A DNA stretch of 64,000 nucleotides, taken from assembly GCA_938036825.1 (NCBI GenBank), contig CALHWD010000005.1, forward strand, positions 124,001 through 188,000, given 5' to 3'. Shown one piece after another: positions 17,906-26,593 of the stretch; within the stretch, counting starts at the first letter, position 1; each line of letters starts with the position of its first letter. The position numbers and the translations under genes are program-made. The DNA is from an uncultured Candidatus Saccharibacteria bacterium (GTDB taxonomy: Bacteria > Patescibacteriota > Saccharimonadia > Saccharimonadales > Saccharimonadaceae). The notes under the pieces were generated by a model. It did no database searches, was not told the origin of the DNA, and saw only the letters and a program-made list of their open reading frames with translations.

Positions 17906-19273
17906 TTAACTATTTTGAACTAACTCATTTGCAGCCACCCGCCGCTGCTCCGTCGTATCCCGCTCGCGCACGGTGACGGTGCCGTCCTCCAGCGTCTGGA
18001 AGTCGATGACTACGCAGTACGGGGTGCCGATTTCGTCTTGGCGGCGGTAGCGTTTGCCGATGTTGCCGTTGTCATCCCACATTACCCGGCCAGGGTTTGC
18101 TTTAGCGAGGCTCGCGTAGACTTCGCGGGCTTTTTCTACCAATTCTGGCTTATTTTTGAGTAGCGGTGAAACGGCAAATTTGACTGGCACCAAATACTCT
18201 GGCAACGCCAAGTACACCCGCTTTTCACCATTTTGCTCGTCCTCGCGGTAGCTACTGGCCAGCACTGCCATCAGCGCCCGCTCCACACCAAAGCTCGGCT
18301 CAATGACGTGCGGCACAAATTTTGTGTTCGTTCCCTTGATGGTATATTCCATGCTCTTGCCACTAGCGCGCTGGATGTTCATTAGGTCAAAATCGGTCCG
18401 GTAGGCAATGCCCATCAGCTCTTCGCGGCCGATCGGATAGTCGTATTCGATGTCGATCGTCTTTTTGCTGTAATGTGCTCGATCCTCTGCCGGCACATCG
18501 AGCTCGTGAATGTGCTCTTGTTTAAGGCCTAGTTCTGCCAAGAACGCATGCGTGCTGGCGAGCAGCTCATCAAACGCCTCTTGCCAATGCTCAGGGTCGA
18601 CAAAATATTCAATCTCCATCTGCTCAAACTCCCGAGAGCGGAAGACGAAGTCGCGCGGTGCAATCTCATTACGAAAGGCCTTGCCCTGCTGAGCGATACC
18701 AAACGGTAAATTAGGATAAAAACTATCGACGACGTTTTTGAAATTAGTGAAGATGCCTTGAGCGGTTTCCGGACGGAGATAAGAGATACTGTCCTCACTC
18801 TCAGTCGCACCGACGTGTGTTTTGAACATCATATTAAACGTCCGCGACTTACTCAGCGGATTACCATCCGGGCTTTTGATGCCTTGTTCGGCAATCGCCG
18901 CGTCCATCTGCTCCATGGTCATGCCGTCTGCATCAACACCATTATCTTTGAGAATATGATCGGTGCGGTAGCGGCGGTGATTGACCGTGTCTTCGCACAG
19001 CGGATCGACGAACGTATCCACATGCCCACTCGCTTTCCACACCTTCTGATTCATCAAAATTGCTGCATCCACGCCGTACATGTCGTCACGCTCGTCGACG
19101 AATCTGCGCCACCACAGGTTCATAATATTGCGTTTGAGCGCCACGCCTAGCGGGCCATAATCCCATGTGCCACTCAGGCCGCCGTACACGTCCGACCCCT
19201 GATAAATAAAGCCGCGGCGCTTGCACAGGCTAATAATTGCTTCCATCGTTACATTACTCGTTGTGCTACTCAC
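17906..19273 (-). CDS. glyS: Glycyl-tRNA synthetase, single-chain dimeric type
   Basis: 455 residues. It joins glycine to tRNA-Gly. The protein is the alpha2 class II type found in archaea, eukaryotes and many Gram-positives, not the alpha-beta type: GGLSGTWDYGPLGV near the N-terminus, motif 2 around FRNEIAPRDFVFRSREFEQMEIEYF, and motif 3 around HVIEPSFGVERALMA, then an anticodon-binding domain. I place the start at GTG 19273, behind GGAGAAAGGA; an ATG at 19312 in the same frame would read through a 17-bp perfect inverted repeat (19287-19303). A TGCTATAAT lies 18 nt before the ATG. Confidence 0.95.
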   Translation of the reverse strand: MSSTTSNVTMEAIISLCKRRGFIYQGSDVYGGLSGTWDYGPLGVALKRNIMNLWWRRFVDERDDMYGVDAAILMNQKVWKASGHVDTFVDPLCEDTVNHRRYRTDHILKDNGVDADGMTMEQMDAAIAEQGIKSPDGNPLSKSRTFNMMFKTHVGATESEDSISYLRPETAQGIFTNFKNVVDSFYPNLPFGIAQQGKAFRNEIAPRDFVFRSREFEQMEIEYFVDPEHWQEAFDELLASTHAFLAELGLKQEHIHELDVPAEDRAHYSKKTIDIEYDYPIGREELMGIAYRTDFDLMNIQRASGKSMEYTIKGTNTKFVPHVIEPSFGVERALMAVLASSYREDEQNGEKRVYLALPEYLVPVKFAVSPLLKNKPELVEKAREVYASLAKANPGRVMWDDNGNIGKRYRRQDEIGTPYCVVIDFQTLEDGTVTVRERDTTEQRRVAANELVQNS

Positions 19274-19286
19274 ACGCGTCCTTTCT

Positions 19287-19303
19287 CCGCGTTGGCAACG
19301 CGG
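19287..19303 (-). promoter_or_regulatory. Leader hairpin before glyS ribosome site
   Basis: CCGCGTT-GGC-AACGCGG is a perfect 7-bp inverted repeat with a 3-nt loop. It sits just upstream of the GGAG ribosome site of the GTG start, in a leader of about 45 nt from the TATAAT, so it could affect initiation. Confidence 0.5.
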
Positions 19304-19395
19304 CAGCTTCATGATTGGTTCTTTGCTATTATTATAGCATTTCTTGAGGTGGGTACGTCCTTCATCGGGTGGATGATAAAGCAGCACAGTATACA

Positions 19396-19422
19396 CACCA
19401 AACCGAAGATGTTCCGGCCAGA
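19396..19422 (-). repeat. 27-bp element upstream of glyS, shared with proS
   Basis: This stretch (minus strand begins TCTGGCCGGAACAT and ends GGTTTGGTG) matches 63939-63965 upstream of proS at 26 of 27 positions. It lies about 85-125 bp before the possible glyS starts and upstream of the TATAAT. Confidence 0.7.
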
Positions 19423-19500
19423 ATATATACAGAGCTTATCCGTTTGCTTAGTCACTGACCTCCAGATATTTTCTTGTTCGGCATGTATACTGTACTGCAG

Positions 19501-20175
19501 CTACACCCCAGCATGCTGCCGTGCCACCAGCCAGCATTCGGGCAGAATGGTCAGCACGCCACCGACCTGTGCTACTACTGTGGGTGGGCGCGTGGCGAGC
19601 AGGCGGAGCAGCTTGATGTGCGCTGCAGTGATGTCGCCTTGATCGCTGAGGCGCAGGCCACGTTCTGACCCGTCATACATATACCGCCGCTCGGGCTGGA
19701 GGGGCTGGCCTACAACGTCGCGCAGCAGGTTAAGCTCGTAGCCCTGCAGCGCTGCATAGTGGATGGCTAGCCAGGCTTGAGTAAGCATGACGGGTACACT
19801 AGGCTGATTAAGCCCCTCATATACCAAGCGCAGTACCTCATACCACGCTGGCTCGTCCAGCATGCGGCTAGCTTGCGCCACCAGTTGGATGGCGGCATAG
19901 CCAGCTTGTAGACGATCATAATCGGCCACGATTGTCTGATAATACTTCGTCAGGCGAGCCTGTGTTAGCACGCCTAGCTCACTGCGCCCCTGGCGGATGA
20001 CAACATCGCTGATCGCAAAGAGTTCAACCGCCCCAGCTAGTCGGCTCTTTTCGCGCCGGACACCCTTGGCGATCACTGCCCGCTGCCCTTCTGGCGTGAG
20101 CAATTGCAGTACACGGTCGGCCTCGCCATAGTTGGTGCGGCGCAGGACGATCGCTGTGGTGCGCTGCATACTCAT
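19501..20175 (-). CDS. recO: DNA repair protein RecO
   Basis: 224 residues. RecO binds single-stranded DNA and helps RecR load RecA at gaps. The N-terminal OB-fold is clear: RTTAIVLRRTNYGEADRVLQLLT then GVRREKSRLAGAVELF, the strongest RecO signature. The C-terminal helical domain lacks an obvious zinc Cys cluster, as in many RecO proteins. The start ATG at 20175 overlaps the TGA of the upstream regulator gene (ATGA), so it is translationally coupled to a two-component pair, an unusual setting for recO. Confidence 0.92.
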   Translation of the reverse strand: MSMQRTTAIVLRRTNYGEADRVLQLLTPEGQRAVIAKGVRREKSRLAGAVELFAISDVVIRQGRSELGVLTQARLTKYYQTIVADYDRLQAGYAAIQLVAQASRMLDEPAWYEVLRLVYEGLNQPSVPVMLTQAWLAIHYAALQGYELNLLRDVVGQPLQPERRYMYDGSERGLRLSDQGDITAAHIKLLRLLATRPPTVVAQVGGVLTILPECWLVARQHAGV

Positions 20176-20564
20176 GTCGCTACCTCGCTTGGGATGCACC
20201 TGCCTAGTACGTTCGTCACGTCGCTCGGGTGCATCGTTGTTTTGTCCAGCAAGGCAACGACACCGTAGGGTGCGAGATCGGCTAGCGTCATGTCGCTCGC
20301 ATTATTACTACAGATGATAATGGGGATGCGCGCTGTATCGCTATACGATTGCAGCTCGTGGAGTAGTACCAGGCCATTGCCTCCTGGCATGAACATATCG
20401 AGGATGATCACTGCTGGGAGTGCCTCGTCGAGCGCTGCTATGCCAGTCAGCACATCGGCCGCATAGACGGGCACCATACCAGCCCGCCGCACTGCCGCAA
20501 GCTGCAGCTCAGCAAACCATTGATCATCGTCGATGACCAACACCCGCGGCGGCGATTGCGTCAT
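20172..20564 (-). CDS. Single-domain response regulator
   Basis: 130 residues that form one receiver domain and nothing else: acidic pair Asp12/Asp13 (VLVIDDDQW), phosphoacceptor Asp56 (VIILDMFMP), conserved Ser/Lys region near SNN and LLDKTT. Without an output domain it must signal by protein contact. The start at 20564 overlaps the kinase stop (ATGA), with AGAGGT 8 nt before; its TGA overlaps the recO start. The kinase-regulator-recO order suggests a common transcript. Confidence 0.88.
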   Translation of the reverse strand: MTQSPPRVLVIDDDQWFAELQLAAVRRAGMVPVYAADVLTGIAALDEALPAVIILDMFMPGGNGLVLLHELQSYSDTARIPIIICSNNASDMTLADLAPYGVVALLDKTTMHPSDVTNVLGRCIPSEVAT

Positions 20565-21298
20565 AATAACCTCTGTTGATATACCGCCTGAAGATCGATG
20601 TAAAAGGTCGCACCATCGCGGTGCCGAACTGCTCCAATTTGCGCCTCCATCGCGCTGGCAAATTGCCCCGCAATGTAGAGCCCTAGGCCACTGCTGCCTG
20701 GCCGGCTGTGTAATGGCTGTGCGCTGACGCCAAGGCGTTGCTCCAATTGCTGCCAGAGCGATGGCGGAATGGCTGGGCCGTAATCGCGCACCGCTAGGCG
20801 GATTACCTGGCCGCCAGCTCGCCGGGAGAGTCGCACCACCACGGGCGCATCGCCTTCGCCACTGTAGTGAAGTGCGTTGTCGGCGAAGTTGCACAGGACG
20901 CGCCGCAGGAGGTCGCGGTTGCCAAGACCCACCACTGCCCGCCGCGGCACACGTACCGTCAGGCGACGCCCCTTGGCTGCGTAGAGTGGCTGGAGCTCGG
21001 CCACGACGTCGCGCGCCACCAGAGCCAAGTTGAGCGGCTCGATGCCAAATAACTCCTCGTGAAGACGGGTGGATTGCGTTAAGTCGGTAGTGAGGCGCAA
21101 GGCCCGCTCGCTGGTTAGTGTCATCCGCCGAGCTAACTCGGCCACCTCGACGGGCGACAGCCCACCAGCCTCCAAGCTTAGCGCCAATTGTCGTAGCAGC
21201 GCTAGTGGCGACTTGAGGTCGTGTGCCGCCGCAACAAAGAGCGACGCCTCCCCCCAGGAAGCGCCGCTCATCATAACCGCATTCCCCTCCGTGCTCAT
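20561..21298 (-). CDS. Soluble sensor histidine kinase
   Basis: 245 residues without membrane segments or a recognisable sensor domain. The HisKA H-box is AAAHDLKSP with His26, almost at the N-terminus. The HATPase part has an N-box (NFADNALHYS), G1 (VRDYGPAIP) and G2 (GSSGLGLYIAG). So it is a bare kinase core that would sense cytoplasmic signals or a partner. A TGCTACAAT sits 9 nt before the ATG. It overlaps the regulator gene by 4 nt. Confidence 0.9.
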   Translation of the reverse strand: MSTEGNAVMMSGASWGEASLFVAAAHDLKSPLALLRQLALSLEAGGLSPVEVAELARRMTLTSERALRLTTDLTQSTRLHEELFGIEPLNLALVARDVVAELQPLYAAKGRRLTVRVPRRAVVGLGNRDLLRRVLCNFADNALHYSGEGDAPVVVRLSRRAGGQVIRLAVRDYGPAIPPSLWQQLEQRLGVSAQPLHSRPGSSGLGLYIAGQFASAMEAQIGAVRHRDGATFYIDLQAVYQQRLL

Positions 21299-21339
21299 AC
21301 CAGCTGCATTGTAGCACAGATCGTCGCAATGTTCTATAT

Positions 21340-22005
21340 TTATTCGTTAAATTTAATGGTTTTTATCAGGGCTTCGTAGTCGTTATTAAATACGTCGGCA
21401 TCTGTCCGCACCGTGAGTGTCCGGTCACGCATCTTGATCACTACTGCGGTGCCGCGGATATCTTTGCTAAAGTTCCCTTCTAGGCGCGTGCCCGTCAGGC
21501 CTTTGTCATTGCTCCAGGCGCTCGATTTCAGCTCACCTTTTTTGATCTGGTTGTCGTAGTCGTTTACTGCTTTGTCGTAGATCTTCTGCTCAATGCTAAT
21601 CCGAATGGCAATCTTCTGCGTATCTGTCACTGGTGGCACGACGCGGGGGTTGAGATACGCCTCGTATGTCTTCCCACCACCCTCGCTCACATCAGTGGCT
21701 TGGTAGGCACTCCAGGTCTTGGGATAATCAAAAGTCAGGCGGCCATAGTCATCTGGTCCAACGAACTGCAACATGGGTTGCTTCTCGCGCTCGGCAAATT
21801 TCTTCTCATCTTCGTCTGCTTGCGTCTTCTTGGCCTCAGCTTGCGCTGCGGTAATCTTGCTATCGAGGTTGCTCTTGGCCTCAGTATAGTTAGTGTAGGC
21901 CCAGGCCGAAAACCCACCAAAGAGCACCACCAGCAGGGCCAGCCCAATAATGGCAAAGGTGCTGCCACTAAGAAAACTTCGTCGTTTGTAAGATTGCTTC
22001 GTCAT
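21340..22005 (-). CDS. Membrane-anchored protein of unknown function
   Basis: 221 residues: a basic N-terminus, one membrane helix (about 16-38), a charged coiled-coil stretch (about 42-75, Lys/Glu/Gln/Ala rich), then an extracytoplasmic domain with DDYGRLTFDYPKTWSAY and a strand-rich C-terminus. The YPKTWS pattern recalls PsbP/DUF-type lipoprotein domains found in many Gram-positive surface proteins; I cannot assign it further. The mRNA should start at the ATG, since TATAAT (22012-22017) ends 6 nt before it. Confidence 0.75.
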   Translation of the reverse strand: MTKQSYKRRSFLSGSTFAIIGLALLVVLFGGFSAWAYTNYTEAKSNLDSKITAAQAEAKKTQADEDEKKFAEREKQPMLQFVGPDDYGRLTFDYPKTWSAYQATDVSEGGGKTYEAYLNPRVVPPVTDTQKIAIRISIEQKIYDKAVNDYDNQIKKGELKSSAWSNDKGLTGTRLEGNFSKDIRGTAVVIKMRDRTLTVRTDADVFNNDYEALIKTIKFNE

Positions 22006-22011
22006 ATCTCT

Positions 22012-22017
22012 ATTATA
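22012..22017 (-). promoter_or_regulatory. Leaderless -10 of 21340-22005 gene
   Basis: TATAAT on the minus strand ends exactly 6 nt before the ATG at 22005; the spacer is AGAGAT. Confidence 0.6.
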
Positions 22018-22050
22018 CTTATGCCTGGGGCGATAGACAAGAGCGGGATG

Positions 22051-22560
22051 CTATTTGTGTTGTTCTGCTCGCACTTGATACAGCTTATGCGCGCCTTGCT
22101 CGCGCACTGGTGTCCAGCCAGGCACGGCAAAGGCGTAGGAGATAAACCACAGGTCTGTACCAAGGCGGGTGGCTTGCTGCTGCACATGGGCAGCCATCCG
22201 AGCGATGTCGCGCGAGTCGCCAAAGGTGTAGACCACTGTGGTGCCAGTTGGAAAGTTCGTGCGGTAGAGGTTACCACACACTACCATCGCTTTGGTATCA
22301 CCGCGCAAACGCCAGCGCGAGAGCAAGACGAGGAGTGGGTTAAGTTCCACACCATAGGCTCGTGCCCCCTGCTGGCGGGCAATCTTTAAGACAACGCCAT
22401 CGCCCGAGCCTATGTCCACCAAGCAATCCTCCGGTCCGAGGCTATAGAGCTGGGTCAGCGCCCGTTGCACATCTCGGCGGTGTGACGGCACATAGGGTGC
22501 CCCCGTCAGCGCTGTCACGCAAAACAGCAGGATAATGACGAGGAGTGCCCACCACATCAT
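22051..22560 (-). CDS. Membrane-anchored SAM-dependent methyltransferase-like protein
   Basis: 169 residues. An N-terminal hydrophobic helix (about 3-20) precedes a small Rossmann domain with motif I LVDIGSGDGVVLKIA (about 46-60) and an acidic end of strand 2 (YGVELNP). This is the class I methyltransferase pattern, close to the short membrane-linked methyltransferases often next to DNA repair or envelope genes. The substrate is unknown. Its ATG overlaps the TGA of xseB (ATGA), so it belongs to the xseA-xseB operon. Confidence 0.75.
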   Translation of the reverse strand: MMWWALLVIILLFCVTALTGAPYVPSHRRDVQRALTQLYSLGPEDCLVDIGSGDGVVLKIARQQGARAYGVELNPLLVLLSRWRLRGDTKAMVVCGNLYRTNFPTGTTVVYTFGDSRDIARMAAHVQQQATRLGTDLWFISYAFAVPGWTPVREQGAHKLYQVRAEQHK

Positions 22561-22952
22561 GAGGCAGCTGCATCCTCTGTGATAATAGTTACCTTATTTT
22601 TGATCTCTCTCAAGCGCTGGTCGATCTGCTCGGCAACGCGCGCGGCCTGCTGGTAGCGCTCTACCGCCGCCTCGAGCTCAAACTCATCACTGTCAAACCA
22701 CGCCAAGATTTCTTCCAACTGCTCCATTTGCTCACGCAGTGAACGGTTGTCTGCGTTGCTCTGCTGGTCAGGCTGCTGGGGTGCTGATGGGCTTGCTGGT
22801 GTATTATTGGTGGTCTGACTATAATCCGGCGTGATTCCCTCTGCTGCGAGGGCCATCGCCAGCTGGTCATCATCACTGAGAGTGGTGCGCTTGGCCCGAG
22901 TGCTGGGTGTGGTGGATTTCGCCTGTTTCGTTGGTTGTTTTGCGTTCGACAT
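22557..22952 (-). CDS. xseB: Exodeoxyribonuclease VII small subunit, N-terminally extended
   Basis: 131 residues. The C-terminal 60 (EQMEQLEEILAWFDSDEFELE, then a helix to REIKNKV) match XseB, which decorates the XseA catalytic subunit. Normal XseB is about 70-80 residues; here an extra N-terminal half of about 65 residues is Lys/Thr/Pro/Gln-rich and probably disordered. GGAGGTAACCC before ATG 22952 is a strong ribosome site and lies inside xseA. The coding regions overlap by 80 bp. Confidence 0.85.
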   Translation of the reverse strand: MSNAKQPTKQAKSTTPSTRAKRTTLSDDDQLAMALAAEGITPDYSQTTNNTPASPSAPQQPDQQSNADNRSLREQMEQLEEILAWFDSDEFELEAAVERYQQAARVAEQIDQRLREIKNKVTIITEDAAAS

Positions 22953-24036
22953 GGGTTACCTCCGCTGTTATCATATCGCTATATCGCTCAATGGTGATTG
23001 TCTGGCCGATGGTGGCCTGGCCGCGCACCAGCGCGTAGCCACGCGCTAGGGTTGCTGCAGGGTTATACAGCCGGAGCCGGGCCTGCAGCGCTGCGCATTG
23101 CTGCTCGAGTACCTGCTGCCGCCTGGCTAGCTTCACTCGAGCCTCGGCCAGTTGATGCTGCACCGCTATTTGCTCATCATCTGCTGTGGCAATAATCGTT
23201 CGCTTCATTGCCTGTAACTGTTCGGTTAGCCGCGTTCGCACTGCCGTAGCATCGGGCGTGATGAGCTGAGCAGCGTTGGTTGGCGTCACAGCCCGAACGT
23301 CGGCAGCGAGGTCGGCCAATGTCTCATCGGTGTCGTGCCCTACCCCAACTACTGTTGGCACCTGGCTTGCGGCGATTGCCCGCACCAGTGCTTCATCGTT
23401 AAAGACTTGCAAATCATCGGCGCTGCCGCCACCACGTACAATCGCCAGCACTTGTGGCACGGTTGCACGGCGGTTGCAGCGCTCAATGGCGCGGATGATC
23501 CGGTCGGCCGCGCCAGCACCCTGGACTGGCACTGCATAGACATCGACCTGCATGCCGCCCCAGCGCTGGCCGATGATCGTCATAAAGTCGGCATAGCCTG
23601 CCGCCTGGGGACTGCTCACCACAGCAATGTGCTCGGGCCACTCGGGCACTGGCCGCTTGCGCTCTGGGGCAAAGAGTCCTTCTGCACTCAGGCGCTGGCG
23701 TAACAGCTCGAAGTTTTTCTTAATGCTCCCCTGCCCGACTGGCCTCACTTGCTGCACGGTCAGGCTAAATTTGCCGCGCGCCGTGAGCTTAGGCACGGCT
23801 TGCACTGCTACCTGCATGCCATCTTCTAGCGCCACCCGGAGCTGCCACACCATCATAAAGCAGCTCACGCTGCCTGTCTCGTCCTTGAGGTCAAAAAAGA
23901 CAAACTTCCCCTGGCGCACTGCCATACTAGCCACCTCGCCCTCGACCGTTAGTACCGGAAATGCTCCCTCCAGCACCTGGCTCGCACAGGCGAGAAAATC
24001 GCTAACGCTCAGTGGTGGGAGGTTTGTCGCGTCCAT
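22873..24036 (-). CDS. xseA: Exodeoxyribonuclease VII large subunit
   Basis: 387 residues. It degrades single-stranded DNA processively from both ends as a complex with XseB. An N-terminal OB-fold (LTVEGEVASMAVRQGKFVFFDLKDE) is followed by the catalytic domain with HIAVVSSPQAAGYADF, then VRGGGSADDLQVFNDE and VGVGHDTDETLADLAAD, all typical of XseA, and a long helical C-terminus. It begins 35 bp inside the flippase-like gene and ends 80 bp inside xseB, so the operon is tightly packed. Confidence 0.95.
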   Translation of the reverse strand: MDATNLPPLSVSDFLACASQVLEGAFPVLTVEGEVASMAVRQGKFVFFDLKDETGSVSCFMMVWQLRVALEDGMQVAVQAVPKLTARGKFSLTVQQVRPVGQGSIKKNFELLRQRLSAEGLFAPERKRPVPEWPEHIAVVSSPQAAGYADFMTIIGQRWGGMQVDVYAVPVQGAGAADRIIRAIERCNRRATVPQVLAIVRGGGSADDLQVFNDEALVRAIAASQVPTVVGVGHDTDETLADLAADVRAVTPTNAAQLITPDATAVRTRLTEQLQAMKRTIIATADDEQIAVQHQLAEARVKLARRQQVLEQQCAALQARLRLYNPAATLARGYALVRGQATIGQTITIERYSDMITAEVTHVERKTTNETGEIHHTQHSGQAHHSQ

Positions 24037-25075
24037 AACGCATGATGGTTAGTTGATAAAATGCATAGCCAAACACCAGTGTGGTAACGATGGCAATCAC
24101 GCGGTAGAGCATCGTCCCAGCGATGGCTTGGCCCTGGCTCACACCTGAAAGCGCCAAGATCCCCACCATGACCGCCTCATACGCACCAGCTCCACCAGGA
24201 GTAGCAACAACCACCGCCATGGTCGTGGCCACGCCATAGGCGATGAGAATTGATGCAGGATTGACCGATACCCCCAGCGATTGGAAGGTCATCCAGAAGG
24301 GCAAGATCTCCATAATCGTAAAGACAATACTCCAGACAAAGGGCTGCCACAGCAGCTTCTTGTCGCGCCGCAGCTCGAGGAAGTCAGTGTGGAGGTCGTC
24401 GCAGTAGCGCCGCACCGCAGCTTCGTCCATCACTGGCTTTGTGCGCCGCAGGATGCGTCGCGCGAAGCTGTTGATCGTCAGCGTGACCTGATGCGCCGCC
24501 TTGTGGAGCCGCCGCTGGCTCGTCAGTAAGTATACTCCTAGTAGCGTGATCATCGTCAGGCAAAATACCAGTCCCCCACTCATTAGGATGATCCAGCGGT
24601 TCACGCCGCTATCGATCGTCACTATTACCACCGCCACTGCAAGGAACAGCACCACTGCCACAAAGCCCATGACATAGCGCACCATTTGGGCCATTGTCGC
24701 ACGCCCCGTCGAGACGCCGTATTTGCGTAAGCGCCAGTTAGCGTATGATATACCGCTCAGGCCACCACTGGGAAAAGCGTGGTTGACGAAGTTTAGCTCC
24801 AGCGACAAGCGCATCAGGGCAAAGGGGCTCACATCGCGCACGAAGCCCTTTTGCCGCAGATACGAGAAGATCATCTCGCCCGCTGCTAAATACCCCAACG
24901 CCGCCACTGGGAAGACGGCAATCAAGACCCATATATTGACCTGCTGCAGCAAATGCCACGCCTGGAGAAGCTCGTGCCGCGACAAGAATAGAATCAAGGC
25001 AATCAGCACAAACGTCATAATACTCAGCCAGGTGCGGAAGGACAGCTGTTTTATTTTTTTGATATATTTCTTCAT
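24002..25075 (-). CDS. YbhN/MprF-type flippase-like membrane protein
   Basis: 357 residues with about eight membrane helices. It fits the lysylphosphatidylglycerol synthase transmembrane region family (UPF0104), with conserved LNFVNHAFPSGGLSG and VATPGGAGAYEA segments. Members flip lipids or lipid-linked precursors; the soluble aminoacyl-transferase half of MprF is absent. TATAAT ends 11 nt before the ATG. Its 3' end overlaps xseA by 35 bp, so it leads the xseA-xseB-methyltransferase operon. Confidence 0.85.
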   Translation of the reverse strand: MKKYIKKIKQLSFRTWLSIMTFVLIALILFLSRHELLQAWHLLQQVNIWVLIAVFPVAALGYLAAGEMIFSYLRQKGFVRDVSPFALMRLSLELNFVNHAFPSGGLSGISYANWRLRKYGVSTGRATMAQMVRYVMGFVAVVLFLAVAVVIVTIDSGVNRWIILMSGGLVFCLTMITLLGVYLLTSQRRLHKAAHQVTLTINSFARRILRRTKPVMDEAAVRRYCDDLHTDFLELRRDKKLLWQPFVWSIVFTIMEILPFWMTFQSLGVSVNPASILIAYGVATTMAVVVATPGGAGAYEAVMVGILALSGVSQGQAIAGTMLYRVIAIVTTLVFGYAFYQLTIMRYGRDKPPTTER

Positions 25076-25236
25076 AGCTACGGTATATTATACCACGAGG
25101 CAGCGAGGCGAACCTTTTCTAACGCTTTAATCAGACTGAGTACGAAAGCTTGTCGTACAAGCTCGAGAGTGGTCGGCTACCTATATCTAACATACCGTTC
25201 GTGCCGCCACCCCTCCATTCTCACTCACTTTTGCGC

Positions 25237-25242
25237 TATACT
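25237..25242 (+). promoter_or_regulatory. Leaderless -10 of RNA methyltransferase gene
   Basis: TATACT ends exactly 6 nt before the ATG at 25249; no ribosome site lies between (AGGCAT only). Confidence 0.6.
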
Positions 25243-25248
25243 AGGCAT

Positions 25249-26460
25249 ATGTATATTGCAATTCTTGGCCGGCAGCCGGCCCTCGGCGTGGCGGAGCTGG
25301 AGTGTTTGTATGGCGGGGCGGCGGTGCGTTGGTTTGGCGGGCAAGCTGCTACTATTACCTCTGATATATTCGATTTTGAGCGCCTAGGTGGCAGCCAAAA
25401 GGCGGGCCGGGTGGTGTTAGAGCTGCGCGGTAACTGGCTGGCGGTGAGCCGGCAGATTGTCCGCCACTATAGCGCGCAGTGGCAGGACGCGTCGCACAAG
25501 ATTACGCTGGGCATGAGTGCTTATGGCTTCTCTGTCAGTGCCCGCGAGGTGCAAAAGACTGGCCTTATTCTCAAGGCAAAGCTGCGTGCTTCTGGCACGA
25601 GCCTACGCCTCATCCCCAACGCCGCTCCAGCGCTCAATACCGCCACCAGCCACCACAACAAGCTTGGTCGCTCACCGCATCATATCGAATTGCTGGTGGT
25701 GCGAGCCCAGGATGGGCGCGTTATTGTGGCGGAGAGTGTTGGCGCGCAAAATATTTCTGCCCTGGCCGCACGCGACCAAGCTCGCCCCCGCACTGATGCC
25801 TTCGTCGGTATGCTGCCGCCTAAGCTTGCCCGCATGATGGTTAATATGGCTGGGCCACTGGTGCAGCCCTCACCTGCTACTAAGCACTCAGCGCCCCGCC
25901 CCGTGCTGCTCGACCCCTTTTGTGGTACCGGTACTGTCTTACAAGAGGCGCTCCTCCTAGGCTACGATGTGTGCGGCAGCGACCTGAACCCCAAGATGGT
26001 CAGCTATACCAGCGAGAACCTCGCCTGGCTGCAGCGCCGCTCTACTGCGGCTACTCCTGGCGCGGTACATAGCATTACTCAGGCAGATGCCACTACTCAT
26101 CAGTGGGCAGACGCCCAGCAGCTCAGCGCCGTCGTCTGCGAGACATACCTTGGCCAGCCCTTCTCTGCCCCACCTGCTCCCGCTAAGCTCAGCGCTGTGC
26201 GTACCACGTGCAACCATATCATCAGTCACTTTCTCACTAATCTTCGTCCCCAGCTGCGCTCTGGCACACCACTGGTCATCGCGGTGCCCGCTTGGCGCGG
26301 CAGCAATGGGCAGTTTACTCACCTGCCACTCATCACCCAGCTAGAGCGACTGGGCTACCAGCGCCGCCTACTCCAGCACGTTCGCCCCGCCGACCTCTGT
26401 TATTACCGCGAGAACCAGGTAGTTGCGCGGGAGTTGTTGGTGGTGGAAGTAATGAAATAA
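25249..26460 (+). CDS. THUMP-type RNA guanine methyltransferase (Trm11/TrmG10-like)
   Basis: 403 residues. The N-terminal 180 residues resemble a degenerate THUMP/ferredoxin-like RNA-binding region; the C-terminal Rossmann domain has LLDPFCGTGTVLQEALLLGYDVCGSDLNPKM near residue 220 onward, as in Trm11 and archaeal Trm-G10 enzymes that methylate G10 of tRNA. The usual catalytic D/N-PPY motif is not obvious: the equivalent strand reads VVCETYLGQPF, so CETYLGQP may stand in for it, as in Trm14-like or inactive members. The start lies 6 nt beyond a TATACT box; the frame could extend to 25150 but that part overlaps the promoter. Confidence 0.8.
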   Translation: MYIAILGRQPALGVAELECLYGGAAVRWFGGQAATITSDIFDFERLGGSQKAGRVVLELRGNWLAVSRQIVRHYSAQWQDASHKITLGMSAYGFSVSAREVQKTGLILKAKLRASGTSLRLIPNAAPALNTATSHHNKLGRSPHHIELLVVRAQDGRVIVAESVGAQNISALAARDQARPRTDAFVGMLPPKLARMMVNMAGPLVQPSPATKHSAPRPVLLDPFCGTGTVLQEALLLGYDVCGSDLNPKMVSYTSENLAWLQRRSTAATPGAVHSITQADATTHQWADAQQLSAVVCETYLGQPFSAPPAPAKLSAVRTTCNHIISHFLTNLRPQLRSGTPLVIAVPAWRGSNGQFTHLPLITQLERLGYQRRLLQHVRPADLCYYRENQVVARELLVVEVMK

Positions 26461-26538
26461 CCTTGTGTGGTAAAATCTCATTCTGGTCATCCAGCAGTGG
26501 GTGTATTTCCTTCTGCATGCTAACGGCTATAAAAAGCA

Positions 26539-26570
26539 AAGAACCTCAGCATGACATAGCTGAGGTTCTT
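26539..26570. terminator. Strong hairpin between convergent genes
   Basis: AAGAACCTCAGC (26539-26550) pairs perfectly with GCTGAGGTTCTT (26559-26570). On the minus strand TTTGCTTTTT follows, so it mainly ends the 26594-27190 gene; it can also stop the plus-strand methyltransferase. Confidence 0.85.
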
Positions 26571-26593
26571 CGTACCGCTCTGGTAGCATGGAA

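Noticed and set aside
19287..19422. T-box riboswitch before glyS
   Set aside because: The shared 27-bp element and hairpin lack the conserved T-box core, and the element lies upstream of the likely transcription start.
20567..20580. AACAGAGGT near 20571 as another copy of the upstream motif
   Set aside because: Here it is simply the ribosome site 8 nt before the response regulator start, inside the end of the kinase gene.
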